Of a stretch of DNA of 64,000 nucleotides, positions 48,258-61,892 are shown piece after piece. The translations under genes and the position numbers were made by a program. This stretch comes from Anagrus nilaparvatae (taxonomy: Eukaryota; Arthropoda; Insecta; Hymenoptera; Mymaridae): positions 868,001-932,000 of the forward strand of contig JAKSXM010000279.1 in assembly GCA_022575985.1 (NCBI GenBank), in the 5' to 3' direction. Each line of letters opens with the position of its first letter. The stretch's first letter is position 1. Below the pieces are notes generated by a model. It worked only from the letters and a program-made list of their open reading frames with translations. It was not told the origin of the DNA and did no database searches.

Positions 48258-49790
48258 CTCTTACAACCCCTTGACCGGTATATTTAAAAAACCAAATTAA
48301 AATCTATAGTTGTGGGTGACTTTAATATGTTTAAAAAAAATCACACATATACACTTCTTTTATTCCAATGAACCTTCTGAACTTAGAAAGACACGTAGAG
48401 TTTTTTGGTAATTTTCAATATTTCTCTGTAACCTCGCAATTTAACAAACTATTGATTAGTCTCTTTTTCTTAGCAAAAATGCTACCTTTCGAGCCCCGTA
48501 AATAACAATTTATTATCATTAATTCTTTTAACACTATAACCAATTAACCAAATGGTTATTTTTGGCCCAAAACGACCAATTTTTAAATTGCTATCAAAAT
48601 TTCAATGTTCAATGAAAATGGGTTCATTTTTTGTGTAATTGAAATCTAAAATCACTAAAAATCTCTTTTTTAACTTAAGTTTTTATTTTGTTAAAAACAA
48701 AATTTCTTATTGAAAACTCGAATTTGGTCCTCATTTCTTCTGAATCATTTATGCAATTTTTTTTATCTTCTGAATTTTGTTATTTATTCAAGAAATCTAT
48801 TTTACTCCAAAGATCAAAAGGACAATTTTAAGGATGCTCTCTAAATATCCATTACACAAGAAAATTTAATTAGCTGCGAATTGACTCACGAAATGACTAC
48901 TTTGACCTTTTCTAAATGGACAGAATAAATCTTATGAAGAAACTTTTTATTTTGCTGTCTCTTTTTGAACCTCTTCAATCAGATAAGGCAATACGTGGTT
49001 TTCGGAAAGACCTCAAAATCCCAGCATGTAATTGCAAAGGAGCTTTCTATTTTCAAAGGTTCATAATGTTTTTTATCTTTTGAGTGCTGATGATCTTCAG
49101 GTACCCCCTGAATGTATACTTGAGGGTATCAGCAGATTTAATATTATGACTAAAATAGTTTCTCTATAATTAAATCTTGCCAAGACCAGAGCAATCTACT
49201 TTGGATCTAGTGTTTTTATTGATCGTTTGGATAAACTTAAACTTCCTGGTATTGGTATTGGTGGTAGAATAATCGTTCCTTTTGTACAGGAAATAAAAAG
49301 TCTTGGTGTAATCTTGGGTTGTAGACTATCCTGGAAGCCTTATGAAACATCCGTTGAAAAAAAGGTAAACAGGGTGCTCTACATTCTTAGATTCATCAAA
49401 AGTTGTACATTTTCAGCTTTTAAACTCTGTGAACCACATTTTGTAATTAGTAATTTATTACCATTATAGTCAGTAAACCAAATGGCATATTTGGTCAAAA
49501 AAGTACAAACTTCTTGTTTTGAAAAATTTTTTACTCGTTCCTTTTGCTTTAGATGTTTTTTTAAAGATGGTGTTTAAAATTAGCTTTAAATAAAAAATCT
49601 TAAAGCAGTAATCTGACTTTAAATTTTCATATCTCGCAAATAAATTATCAAAAATAGACGAATACAAAATTTTTGTAAACTATGCTTGTAAAAAATTTTT
49701 AAGGCCTGTGAAACCCATTATCGTCAAAAATTATAATTTTACATCTAGTTTAATGACTACAACGGAAAGAAAATAGGTGATAAAAAATAG
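48258..49790. mobile_element. foldback family B copy 4, interrupted by a LINE fragment
   Basis: The left part (to about 48.64 kb) has ATCTATAGTTGTGGGTGACT and TCTGAACTTAGAAAGACACG. The right part (from about 49.43 kb) has TAAGGCCTGTGAAACCCATT. Between them lies unrelated sequence with a reverse transcriptase remnant. The right end is truncated. Confidence 0.55.
49077..49427 (+). pseudogene. non-LTR retrotransposon reverse transcriptase fragment (R1/Jockey-like)
   Basis: One frame reads LLSADDLQVPPE (the YADD catalytic box with Tyr changed to Ser), one in-frame TAA near 49167, then LNLAKTRAIYFGSS and, from 49227, KSLGVILGCRLSWKPYE followed by VEKKVNRVLYILRF. This order (xADD, AKT.xxFGS, LGVxLxxxLSW) is typical of the palm and thumb region of Jockey/R1-type LINE ORF2. 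It is truncated on both sides and degenerate. It sits inside a copy of foldback family B, whose pattern stops near 48.64 kb and resumes at about 49.43 kb. Confidence 0.75.
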
Positions 49791-52700
49791 ATTAAATTTG
49801 GTTTCCCATCGGTGGCGGAATCCTCTTATAAGTATGCTAAAGTAAGTGTAAAAAGCCAACTCACAATAAAAGAAAATAAAATTTATATTTTGTTTATTTT
49901 TTTATAAACTAAATATTACAAAAAAATTGAAAATCAACCATATAACTATATGATAACAAAGTATTTGTATAACATCTTAAAACCAAAAAATAATAGTCTC
50001 AATTTTTTCTATCCATACGTATATATAATATTTTTTTGCTTTTAGAAACATTTTTATTTTATTCTTTTTATATAAGAAAAAACATTTGTTTTTACATGTA
50101 GGATATTCCTAAAACATATATAGTTATTTTTCAAGATTTTTAGTCTTGGTTATGTGTATATAGAAAAAAAAAGGCTAAGTTTTTTTAGCTTTACGTGGTG
50201 TATAAGAAAAAATTTTATAGCTATAAGAAATATTACTAACATTGACTTTTTTTATAGTCTTAACTGTTAAACTATATCAGATAATTTATCAATGACAAAT
50301 AAATATATTATATTTATAAAAAAAATATGTTTTTTTTCTCGTTTTTTTTTTTTGAACTTTTTTTAAGAATAATTTAATTTAATGGTATTATTTTACACAA
50401 ATTATGCAAAATTAATTTTAAAGAAATTATTTAAATAATAAAAATTGCTAAAAATCAAAGAATAATAAAAAATTAATTTTTTTTCTCGAAAGAGAATTGC
50501 GTTTTCAGTATTATATAAATAAGTCATGACTGTCGTTAAAAAATAATGTTTTTAATCTGAATATAAAAAAAAATTACTCGATTTTTTCATTAAATTTTTT
50601 TCTTTGAATATTTGATTGGAGACCTAGTCGTAGGTAAACATTACTTCTATGGTTGGAAGTTAGTGAAAATTGCATGTACAGAAGCTAGAATGGATTCGTA
50701 TGATACAAATAAAAATGTCAAATTTTATTTTTTTAATTCATAACATCCGGCAACGTTTCTTTTTCTTGCTTTTGATTACTTTATCAGTCTGCACTGTTTA
50801 TGATTTTTAATTTAAACAATATTTTCGTAAGATAGATTTTTCTTGAGGAGTGCAGCTATAAGAGTTAAATATTCTTGCAAGGTCAAAATTTCAAAAAAAT
50901 AAATGTGTTCTTTTGGGAGAAATATTTAACCTGGATTTTTCATTCGAAAACCAAAGAGTGCGTGAATAAAACCGGTAATGTTTTAAACTAGATAATCTAT
51001 AGCTTCAGATTAAATCTTGCTGTATACCCTTGTAGCCATGCAAAATCTAAAAATTTCCGTGAATTATTAAAAAAAAATTATGTAAATTAAAAACAGTTGT
51101 ACAAGTTTTAAAAAGTTTTTTATTAGTATTTTGAATGTTTAACATTATAGAAAAAACTTAAATTCTTGACGAAATCGGGGATTATTATTATTATTATGAG
51201 GAGCCACCTTAACAACTAATAATTGAAAAACATACATGCAAAAAAAAGTTTCATATGAATTAAAATATTAATGATAATTAATTAATATTTGACCCCTAAT
51301 TACCAAACGTTCAATTTCTCTACAAATTATTTATTAATTTAAAATAAGGGCTCAGATATTAAAGTACTTAAGACTTAGATAACTATTACTAATTCTGTCG
51401 TATTCTCATAGTAAAGTAACCAAATACATAATTTTAATTACATATTCAATTATTTATTAATAAAATTTTTAAAAAGTTTTAATTTTTTATATAATCTCCA
51501 ATAATTATGAATAAAATATTTTTGTACGTTAAATGTAAGCTAAAGAATATTTCCTTTGATATTTTATCTAAATATTTAATAACAGGTTTTGATAAATGAT
51601 ATTAAAAAGTTTAATGGGTTCATTCGTATAGTTTTTGACTAAAAATATGAAGCAAATTTTAAACATTATTAATAATAAATCAATTTTAAAAATTCTCTTT
51701 ACAAAAATATATAATTTTCTATAAAAATCCAAAAAAATGGAAAAACTTTTTTACTAACTAAATTAAAATTTATAATTTATAACTTTTTATCTAATTTTCT
51801 AATATAACGTAATTTATAAAATATATCTTGTACATAATTAATTTATGTAAGTTTAAAAAAAAAAGATTTTTCTTTTTTAAAGTAAAGTTTAATGAAATCT
51901 TGTTAAAAAAAGTGTATAATATAATATTATAAAACTTTGAGTTACTTAAAAATTAAATAATGTGGTTTACTTAGATAAAAAAATGAATGAATGAATGAAG
52001 AAGATTAATCATATTTTTTTTTTTTATCAATTTATATTAAAATAATTAAGTTATATAAAAAGTTTTTAAAATATTACTGAAATTTTTTATATTATTATTT
52101 CAAATTATAAATTGTAAAAGAAAAATTATGAATGAATTTTTTTGGTTAATAAAAATTAATCTAATAAAAGGTATTAAGGTTTTTATTTATTTTGAATTTT
52201 ATTAGTCTAACTTAATTTATCTTAAATTAATTTTTTTTATGACTCGAAGGCAAAATTCTTGGAATACTCCCTGATTATCAAATCTCAGAAATTGGTCCAT
52301 ATTTTAAGGTTGTTTCATGGATTAACAATCTTGTTCTAAAAGCTTCTGTTAAAAATTTTTACCATTATTTTAAAGCAAGTAAGACGAACAAAACTTTAGT
52401 TTCATTTCTGTTGGCAATATTTTTTTAAAAATAGCTTCAAAATTATTTTCAGAATATAAAACAGTGCTCGAAAGTATATTTTGAAAATTTTTTTTCAGTA
52501 TTCAAAGCCAAGGAAGCTCTTAAAAAAATACTATCAAAATTTTATTAAAACCTGACAGTTAGGTCCTTTGACGTATCCTTAATTTATCATCAACATAGGC
52601 AGCGATTAGTCATTGAATATTACATCAAATGCGGTATTTCAAAATAAGACAGAAAAAAAATAAATAAAAAAATTTTTTTTTAAATAAAATTATAATTTTT

Positions 52701-55700
52701 TATTTATAGCTGAATAAAATTTTTTGCATTCATAAATTAAAGAATTCAACGGTAAAAATACCTACAGTAAACATAATTATATATTAGATTTACTTTTTTT
52801 TTCATTTTACTGTATTTTATGGTAATTTTAAATAAATGACAAAAGGAATAAGTAATAAAAACTTGAATAAATAAACGTGATGAATAAAATAATATTATTT
52901 AAATTTCTCTATTCTCTTTGTATAGTATTATGTTATTTAAAATTTTATAATAATAATAGTAAATAAAAAAATTTATAATTGAGCGTAATATGTAGAATAA
53001 GAAAATCAAATAATTTATTTTTTATAAATTTACATAATTTATTTTAAAAAAAACTAAATTTTAATCTTTGAATAGAAAATTATTTAGTATTTATGTGTGA
53101 TTGCTATAATAATTAAAATTGATTGACCCTTGTATACGAAAATATTAATGCCTGATAACACACTAGCTTGACGCTATAAAATTGTCAAAAAATTGGCCTC
53201 AAAAATGTTATTACGCTCCAAAAACCACTTGACTAATTCAAAAAAGTGTATTTTGAAGGACTAAGTGAGCCTGACAAAAGTACGAGTAATCTGAAAAATC
53301 CGAAAAATAAAATGGTGTCAGTGAGCATGAAAAATTTCACTCACATTTTCCAGCCATATTAGGTCATCCAACAAATATTTTAAGCATAGCAAAATAATCT
53401 ACCTTAGAACCCAGCTGGCTGCATAACTAATATTTTGAAACATACTTGGTGACTTATCCATGCAAACCAATATACTCTTCTCAAATATGTATTAACCAGT
53501 ATAATACCAATTTATCTATTAAAAAAGATTCTAAAACTTTGAAGATTTAATTAGCTAGTTGATTTTAATATTATATAAAATACTATAAAGTTTTTATATA
53601 AGGATAGTTGAGTGAAAAGAAATAAGATATCTGAATTCGACAAGATTTAATATTAATTTTCAATATTTCTTATAAACTAGAAGTTTTATATTACAATATT
53701 ATATTAAAAACTTTTTCACTAGAATTATATATACTTTGTCAATATCATATTATCATTATTATTGTTATTAAACTTTAAATATTATATTATTAGTTATTTC
53801 TATTAAATATTATACTTTTATTTAATATTTTAATTATCGATAACCAATTTTTTTTATTATTTTTATTATTTTTATAGAAAAAAATTTTTGACCAAGAGGT
53901 AAGTAGCATAAAATTAAGTAAAAAATGCAAAGTAAATTATCTACGTAAGTGATCAGAAAAATATAAAAGGAGATTTTAATTCTGTATCTGAATTTAATTT
54001 TCAGTCTATTTAACAGTTTTAGTAAATAAAAATGGTTTCCATACATTCTCTAGCTGCTGGCTTAAATTTACTACATTTAATTAATTAATTTTTCATAAGT
54101 TTTTCAAAAATTAATTTGAGCCTTTGTTAAAACCGTCCATTTTATTATTATTTATTTATTATTTATTATTATTTTAACTTTAACCCCTTCCCACCCCCTT
54201 TAGACTCCTTGTGAAATTAAAAAGAATGACTTCATTTAAAATATTTAATGCCTTTCCATTAACTTTTTCCATATTTTTTTTGTATTTGTTTTTCCATTTT
54301 AATTTTTCAGATGCAAATTATTTTTGAAAAACAGTCACATGAGATCTCTATAAATTTTATCAAAATTTTAGTAGTTTGTTACACTTTCTAAAAGCGCAAA
54401 GTCAAAGCTTTAAGCCTTCTATAAGCCTTACTAAAGCTGATTTATCAGTGATGAAAATCTATTTCCGATTATAAATAATTATATGTTTGAAAATTTGATG
54501 AGCGTATCAAAATATCTAATATTTTATAAATCAATTTCATTAAACTCTATTTTAAAGCAACAAGTTATAAATAATTCAATTATAATTAAAATTTTAATAA
54601 AATGAAATAGTTTTTTAAGCACTCATCTTATTTTGTTTCGATTACTCAAACCGCATAAAAAAAATTTTAACTTTAAAAATTTTTGACCTTGCTTGAAATT
54701 ACAAGCAAAGTGACCGAACTATTCGAATAAATCAATTTTTATATATTTTAACTTTTGGTTGGATTTTAAAGCAAATTAGTTTTAAAATTTCAACCAAATA
54801 CCCTATAGCTTATATTTCTACGCACTTTCATGCAGGTTTCTGAAGTTTCTTGTGTACGGTGCTTACCGTGCTTAAATTTTAAGATGGATTTTTTGAACAC
54901 CTTAAATCAAAATTATTTTAAGCCTAATTGACTCCCTCTCTTAAATTTGACATATTGAACCACATACCCCTCAATTTTGAGATTGAAAGTACCCCTCCAT
55001 ATAAACAATCAAAATTATATTCAAATGTAAAAATATTACTCATATTAAAAAACAAAAAATTCTAAAACAGGTAAAATCCATACTTTTTTATTTTATTTTA
55101 GTACAAAAAGAATTTAAATAAATTCGAATATAGATCAATGTCTTCTTCTCTTTTTCTTCAAAACTGACCAGTAAACCTATATAGTGCTTTCATAATCTCT
55201 CTCTCTCTCTTTTTGTGCACACATAAAAGGAATATTCATCATATTTATATTGATAAAAAATAAAATGTGTAAACCTTTGAAAAAATTTTTGATGGATCGT
55301 TTATAATATTTAATATAATAAAAAAAACAAAATTTCTTTTGACGTTTGACAAAAAAATATTTATAAAAAAACATATTTTTTTTTATATAGATTTTTTAAA
55401 TGCTTAAGTTTATGGTAAATAAATATTTTGTTTTTGAAAATTAAAATATGTAGCAATAAATTTCAAAAATGATAAATAACAAATATAACAATACGTGTTT
55501 TATTTAGTTTATCAACACACGTTGTCAGTTACAATTTTTTTTTTTTTTAATTTATTAGAAATTTTTGATATTTTGTAGTTTAAATTTAATATTTTTTTTT
55601 ATAAAATGAAAATAGAATTTAATGAAGTAAAGTATTTTTAAAAAAATATTTTTAAAGTATTTTTAAAAAAATACTTTTTTGACATTTTAGCATTATTGCT

Positions 55701-56118
55701 GAGTTTTTATAAAATTTTTATTGTTAAATACACAAATTCTATGGACTATTTTTTTAAAACTTGTTTTTGATAGTCAATAAAGTCTTCACTTTTAACAAGG
55801 GTACCTATTGTAATATTTTACTAGCAACTGAAATTTCGAATAAACGAATGCCCAATTTAAAAAAAACTTTTTTGAAGCTAACGCTGTTACATACTTCATG
55901 AACAAAAACTCTTCTACAAGAAGCTTTGTATTTTAATATTTGTATTATTTATCTCTTTTGTACATGGGTACATCAAGATTGTCAGAGGCCAGATAAATTC
56001 TTTTTTTGACTTGCTAAATTTTTATTTTAGAACCTTGTCTTTGAATACACTTATTGGTTTTAAAAGACTAATTTACATTTTTCTGCGCCAGTCTTTGAAA
56101 AATACGTTCTTTCTGACC

Positions 56119-56166
<48 letters not shown>

Positions 56167-56993
56167 GCTTAAATTAATATGAATTCCAATCATTATCCTA
56201 GAATACTATTTACTTAATGATCACAAAATACTAGCAGTGATTTAAAGTATAAATTTAAGCATGCTCCATGTTTGTTGTTTGTGAGTTCACAAACCGGTTG
56301 TAAGTTTTTTGATTTGTGCAACAGTAAAATTAAATTAAAAAACAGAAAAATTTTATTTTATTTAATGGGTTTCAATTTTTATATTTTTTTACATTTATAA
56401 CAAAATTAATAATACGAAATAATATTAATATTCACACATACTCACATAGAATCGATAATATGTTCATTATTTTTAAATAAAATTAATTTACATATTATCG
56501 AATAAACGGTGATCAAACTGAAAACTATCTAAACATATTGTATGTTCGTATAGATCAGTAGTATAGGTAAGTGCGTGGTCAGACTCTAAACCATAATTGT
56601 ATATATGTATATGTGTATCTATATATTTATTTTCTATATACAAATATACAAATATATGCATATCAGTTTAAACTCTATCTGTGTTTGTATATGTGTATAG
56701 ACATGTATTTCCTGTTATGAGCAATAGGAAGAAGCTACACATACTGTAAGAAGAGAGAAGGGAATTGGATTAGTTTGAGATACTGTCAGGTTAGCTTAAT
56801 ACGGAGGTGATATGGCGTTGCGGTATGGTGGTTTCATGTATTTGTACACATACGTACATATATTGAGATTTGTTTGTTTGACATTAAACATTAGACATTT
56901 CAATTATTATTTATCTATCAAGTTTAATAATTTTTAAAAAATTGGTATTTAGGTAAATATTGATTTTTTTGGTTTGAAAATGGTTCATAACCA
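49791..56993. other. long gene-less A+T-rich segment
   Basis: Includes a GAATGAATGAATGAA run near 51.98 kb, moderately less A+T-rich patches at 52.25-52.6 and 53.15-53.45 kb that I do not recognise, the (GT)n repeat at 56122 and a G+C-richer patch at 56.70-56.83 kb. Confidence 0.5.
56122..56164. repeat. (GT)n microsatellite, about 21 units
   Basis: Perfect GT dinucleotide run; likely polymorphic. Confidence 0.97.
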
Positions 56994-57423
56994 CACTGTA
57001 AAAAGTAACTTTCTTAGATTTACAAAAAAAATAGAATTTTTTCGAAAAATTAGTGAATATTCAAAAAATTTTGTAAATATTCGATAAAAATCGTAAATTT
57101 ACTAAATTTAGTATATTATCGAAAAATTCGAGAATTCTCGATTTTTTTTTGTGATTTTACGAAAAAAGTTGTAAATTCACAACTATTTTTCGGAAATTTA
57201 TAACTACTTTTTCTAAATTTTCGAAAAAAAATTGTAAATTATCAATTTTTCTTATGAATTCACAAAAAAAAAGAATCGAGAATACTCGAAATTTTTGTTA
57301 ATATACTAAATTTAATAAATATGCGATTTTTTTCGAATATTTACAAATTTTTTTGAAAATTTACTAAATTTTCGAAAATGTTCTAATTTTTTTGTTAATA
57401 TAAGAAAGTTACTTTTTACAGTG
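56994..57423. mobile_element. uninterrupted CACTG-type MITE, 430 bp
   Basis: Ends CACTGTAAAAAGTAACTTTC and its near-perfect complement. It is the empty-site relative of the copy at 23448: at about 57315 it reads TAAATATGCG where the other copy has the nested element. Confidence 0.83.
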
Positions 57424-57673
57424 CAATGTTTTTGAAATTTTTTTCAATTTTTTTTTTTTTTGGTTTTATATGAAGTATAAAATAAAAATAATTTTAAAAA
57501 CGTCAATCATTAAAATTGATGAAAAAAATATACATGGCTTTTGAATTTAAAATAAAAACAAAAAAATCAATTACAGTTTATAAAAATATTATACTAATTG
57601 GAATATTGAAAATTTTTATAAAAAATTAATATTTTTTACAATTTATATAAACTAGATACCACGTCAAACACGG

Positions 57674-58432
57674 TAGAGCGAAGCTGACCATATTGGGAAA
57701 AAGTTTAAGTAATTTTTTAATTTGGGGTTTTGAAAGCTTTGATTGGATTGATTTCCATATCAATGTATAAATAAGACGTAAAATCCTATTGAGAATAATT
57801 AGAACTCAATTTTACTTTGGTTTTCTTAGTTTCATTCCATCATTTTGAAATTAAAAAAAAAAAAAACACACAAGAGATAAAAATTTAATGAGTTTTCATT
57901 TAATGTACTTTTCTTATGTTATTTATAATGCTGATAAGTAACGTTTCAATTTTTTTTTTTAGTGGTCAACTTTGACCCACAATATTGATTTTCCGGTTGA
58001 TTTTATCGTAATTTTGCCTTTTTGACATAGGGATACATTTTTAGAAATATGAATTTTGGTTTTAAAATTAATTTAGTGTACAAAAAAAATCGATATAGTA
58101 GTCAATAAAATTTGAATTAATTAATAATTAATAAAAATATATCTTGTGTTACTTTGAATTTTTATGATATTTCACCGATGCAAAATTTTTGCAAAAGCTA
58201 TAAAATTTATTTTGCGGCCGATATTTATGAGATTTTTCACCCACATAAAGCAAAACTACAAGAATAAACATGCCTTCAAAATAATTCGTTTGGACTAAAA
58301 AATTATACGAATCATAAACACGATGAAAAAATCTTAGTTTAAAAAAATTAAAGCAATCCAATTGATCATTGTAGAGATATCGTGGCCTCAAGGTGTCGAT
58401 TTTTGCATCCTATAAGTTAGAGCTTCGCTCTA
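57674..58432. repeat. possible element bounded by TAGAGCGAAGCT inverted repeats
   Basis: TAGAGCGAAGCT at 57674-57685 and AGCTTCGCTCTA at 58421-58432 are a perfect 12-bp inverted pair. A further copy of the end with matching flank (TATAGAGCGAAGCTCTA then TCTTATA) occurs near 41797-41820, so it belongs to a dispersed family. The interior has no supported gene. Confidence 0.45.
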
Positions 58433-58854
58433 TAATTAAAGTTCAATGACCTAAATTATTAGTACTTTATAAAATATATATGAGTATTCAATATTTGGCA
58501 GAAAACTTTTTGGCATCAAATGTATCTTTTACACAAAAATAAAAAATTTAAATAAAAAACTGAGAAGTTATACATTTTATGTAAATATAAATAGAAAATA
58601 TAAAAAAATATTAAATTATTGATAAAATTTTTACTGTATAATTTATTATATATATTATTAGATAGTTTTATTTAAATATTCAATTTTTTTATTAAAACTT
58701 CGAAAAAATTCCAAAAATTTTTGTATCGTAACAAATAATTTTAAAGCACTTATTTTATGTAAACATATGTAATTTAACTTGTAAAATTTTTGAGAGAAGG
58801 TATTTAGTAAAGGCAACGAATACAGGAATGGACGATTAAAGGGATAGGAGGATT

Positions 58855-59295
58855 CCAATATTATTTTGAAAACTAAAAGTTTTTGTAAAATTTGTGAAAC
58901 CTATAAAACTCATTTTATTCAAAAATTATAATTTTTGCAGCAATTTAAAAATTGGTCAATTTTGGCCAAATATGGCTATTTGGTTTACTGATTAAACGGT
59001 AACAAAATTACTGATAAAATAATACGGTTAAAGCAGATTAAAAGGTGATATCCATGTATATAAAATTAGATCAACCGGAAGATTTTTGGTTGACTTACAA
59101 GGTAGCAGCGTCATAGCCTAAAAAACCCTCTATCTTACAGCATAGAACCCTGCTAGAGGATCTGATTTCTAGGCCCAGGAGGCTCATTCTGGTAAACTGA
59201 AGGTTTGGGGTTGTTTTTTCAACTACCACAACCCGTCTTGAAACTTAGAAGCAAGTTGGTTCCTCAAACGGTTGACACTCCCCTTGTTAGTCATG
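58855..59295. mobile_element. foldback family B copy 5, right half
   Basis: GTGAAACCTATAAAACTCAT, GCAGCAATTTAAAAATTGGT, GGTTGTTTTTTCAACTACCA and the terminus GTTGACACTCCCCTTGTTAG match copy 1; the left half is absent. Confidence 0.68.
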
Positions 59296-61189
59296 AGTAT
59301 AATTCGTTTCTCAATCACAGCCATAATATGACCATAATAATATTGGCTAGAATAATTTATATTCAAAATGTATTTAAATTTTATCACAAAGTACTATAAT
59401 AAAATAATCATACTGATAAATTCAATTTAGGTCATTCTTCATTTTTCTATCCATGGGTCGTAACATAATATTTCATGATTTATTTCTCATAATTACAAAT
59501 TTGATTACCCTTGTTCGCAATTATTATCAAATAATTTCTAAACATTTAAAATAAATTTTTAACATTCAAAGCTTCCAAATACAATGATTTCATTATTATT
59601 ACAATTTATGTATTAATTTGATACAATCTCTAAATATTAATTTTGCTATTTATCAAGCATATTATTTAACATATTGTTTATAACTTTGACATTAAAAACA
59701 TTTTATTATTTTCAAAAATAATAAATTTTATATTCATTATATTATTTTTAATGACAAATATGACATGAAAGTACTAAAAATTGAAAAATATGTATTAAAA
59801 TTTTATTATTATTTTATGGACTTACATAAAAATATTATTGAATAAAAAAATTTTCTTTTTTATAATTGTATTTAATTTATTATCGATTATCGTAACGGAG
59901 TTACATTCGAAGTGTGTAATAACCATTGATTATTAATCTTTAGGGAATAATTATAACGTTATAGCAGTTTAGAAACACACACACATACTGATAAATATGT
60001 ATATGAAAATTTATTAAATTTTATACTTTTTGTAATCATAGTTACTTTATTTTTTTTTTCTTTTTTATGTATTTTTACATGATTAAAAAAAAATTTTTTT
60101 GTATTTGTGGAAGCTTTTATATTGTAAAATTTTTTTCGAAAAATTCTTTATGAAAAATGTCAGTTAAAATACATTAATTTTAAAAATTTTAAGTATTCAA
60201 AATAAAATTATTGTTAAATTTATGTATTTAGGTACTTTTGTTACGTAACGTAATTTTTGTAACGTAAAATCTGATAAATTGAAAATAGTTGAAATTACTT
60301 TCAAAAATTAGTTGAATAAATATTCATGAAACTGAATTTATTCAAAATTAAAAAAAATAAAACTCAAAAAAAGCCAATAAAATTTAGTTTAAAATTTTTT
60401 TAACAATAGCATAAACTTCTTATCATTATTTCAAAAAAAAATTTATTAATTAAGTTAAATTTAAAAATATTTTTACGCCTGTACTAAAAAAGTTAAAAAT
60501 TAAAAATTAAAAAAAGAGAAGTCTATAATAATTTCGTATATATACAAGTAACAGCTTGAGTTAGTTACATGGCAGGAAATGCGGTCTGACTATACGTAGA
60601 TTACTCTACTGAATATTATTACCACAATTCACTTTACTATTATTTATAAAATGATACTTCACTTATGCATAATAAGCACTTATCTTTCGTTACTATAAAC
60701 ATCTAAAATATATAATATAATTTTATATATTGTTGTTACTTTTACGTCTGGTATATATTTAATATCAAAACTTTTTTTATATTTGTTCCTTTCAAAAATT
60801 TAAATTTAAATCAGATATTAAATTGGTCAATATGGAATATAATCTTATACAATATAATTATTGCTTAAAAATGTAGGAATTTTCACTAATCTATTACTTA
60901 TTTATGTGTAATTTAGTCAACCAGTGAATTTTAATAATTAACATTATTTAATTACATCATATGTAAACTTATTTATTCACCCAAAACCAATTTCCCACAT
61001 TTGCTTCAATATTTTTATCCATAATATTGCACACGTTTAGAGTTAATAAAATATATCAAGTCAAGTGCTACGGATTTCTATAATATAAACAAAATAGAAT
61101 TTTTTCCGTTACAGTACTAGGTATTATTTTATTACACTTTTGATATTACTCATATTAATTTATTTTTTTGTTTAAATTTGTTAACGCGT
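59296..61189. other. gene-less A+T-rich segment
   Basis: No repeat family, coding frame or RNA gene recognised. Confidence 0.5.
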
Positions 61190-61620
61190 GCATTAGAAAG
61201 AGTAAAAGTAAATTAAAGTAAAATTAGATGTTAAAAAAAGGTGAATTAAAAATTGGTTTGATTTTATTTTTTTGATCAGCAAGTTAATTGATTTAAGAAT
61301 CACGTTGTATCCTTTAGGGAGTTTATTACGGTCACTATTACTATTTATAGCATTGGGGCCTTGTTTTCTAATATGTACCCTTTCAGCAAAGGATCGCTTA
61401 TAAAATATTGATTCCGTATTTAAAATATCTATATTGTTCCATACCAATCAAAATCACGTCTTCTGTTATTTTCAAGAATATGTTTACTTATTACTTCATG
61501 TCTTTCAGGTTTCAATTTAATATTATAACGATGTTCTCCCGTTTTAGTTTTCAGCAGTTGTTTAAATTGACCGATGTAGTTTTTAAGACAATTTATAAGT
61601 TTCTATCTTTCTTAAAAAAT
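61190..61620 (-). pseudogene. Penelope-like element GIY-YIG endonuclease remnant
   Basis: Read on the minus strand, one frame (about 61605-61450) gives KNYIGQFKQLLKTKTGEHRY, NIKLKPERHEVISKHILE and NNRRRDFDW; after a one-base shift a second frame (61447-61193) gives VWNNIDILNTESIFYKRS, FAERVHIRKQGPNAINSNSD and LPKGYNVILKSI. This is the layout of the GIY-YIG endonuclease that follows the reverse transcriptase in Penelope-like retroelements: YIG, conserved Arg and His, then the KR.xEr helix and the terminal Asn/Asp/Leu/Tyr stretch. The first GIY half is degraded (TYKLS then a stop). No reverse transcriptase was recognised upstream; the poly(A) of a LINE lies at 61893 and may interrupt it. Confidence 0.75.
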
Positions 61621-61892
61621 TAATATGAATGTGTAAATCTTTTATTTCTAAATTTAGCAAGGTAATCTGCGCCTTTTTAATAACACTTTTTGATCTATCT
61701 TTTACGTGATTATACTATAAAAATGTATATTTTTAATTTTATTAGTAATATGACTAATTTTATTATGTACTAAATTTTCTAAGCACTTAAATATATTCTT
61801 ACATAATTTAATTTAACTTTTGATTTTTAAACAAGTTATAGTGCCGTAGATTAATTTAATGTTATTTAAAAACATTTCGAATAATTTCATAA

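Noticed and set aside
58149..58391. 80-codon minus-strand frame
   Set aside because: Inside the possible TAGAGCGAAGCT element; no motif.
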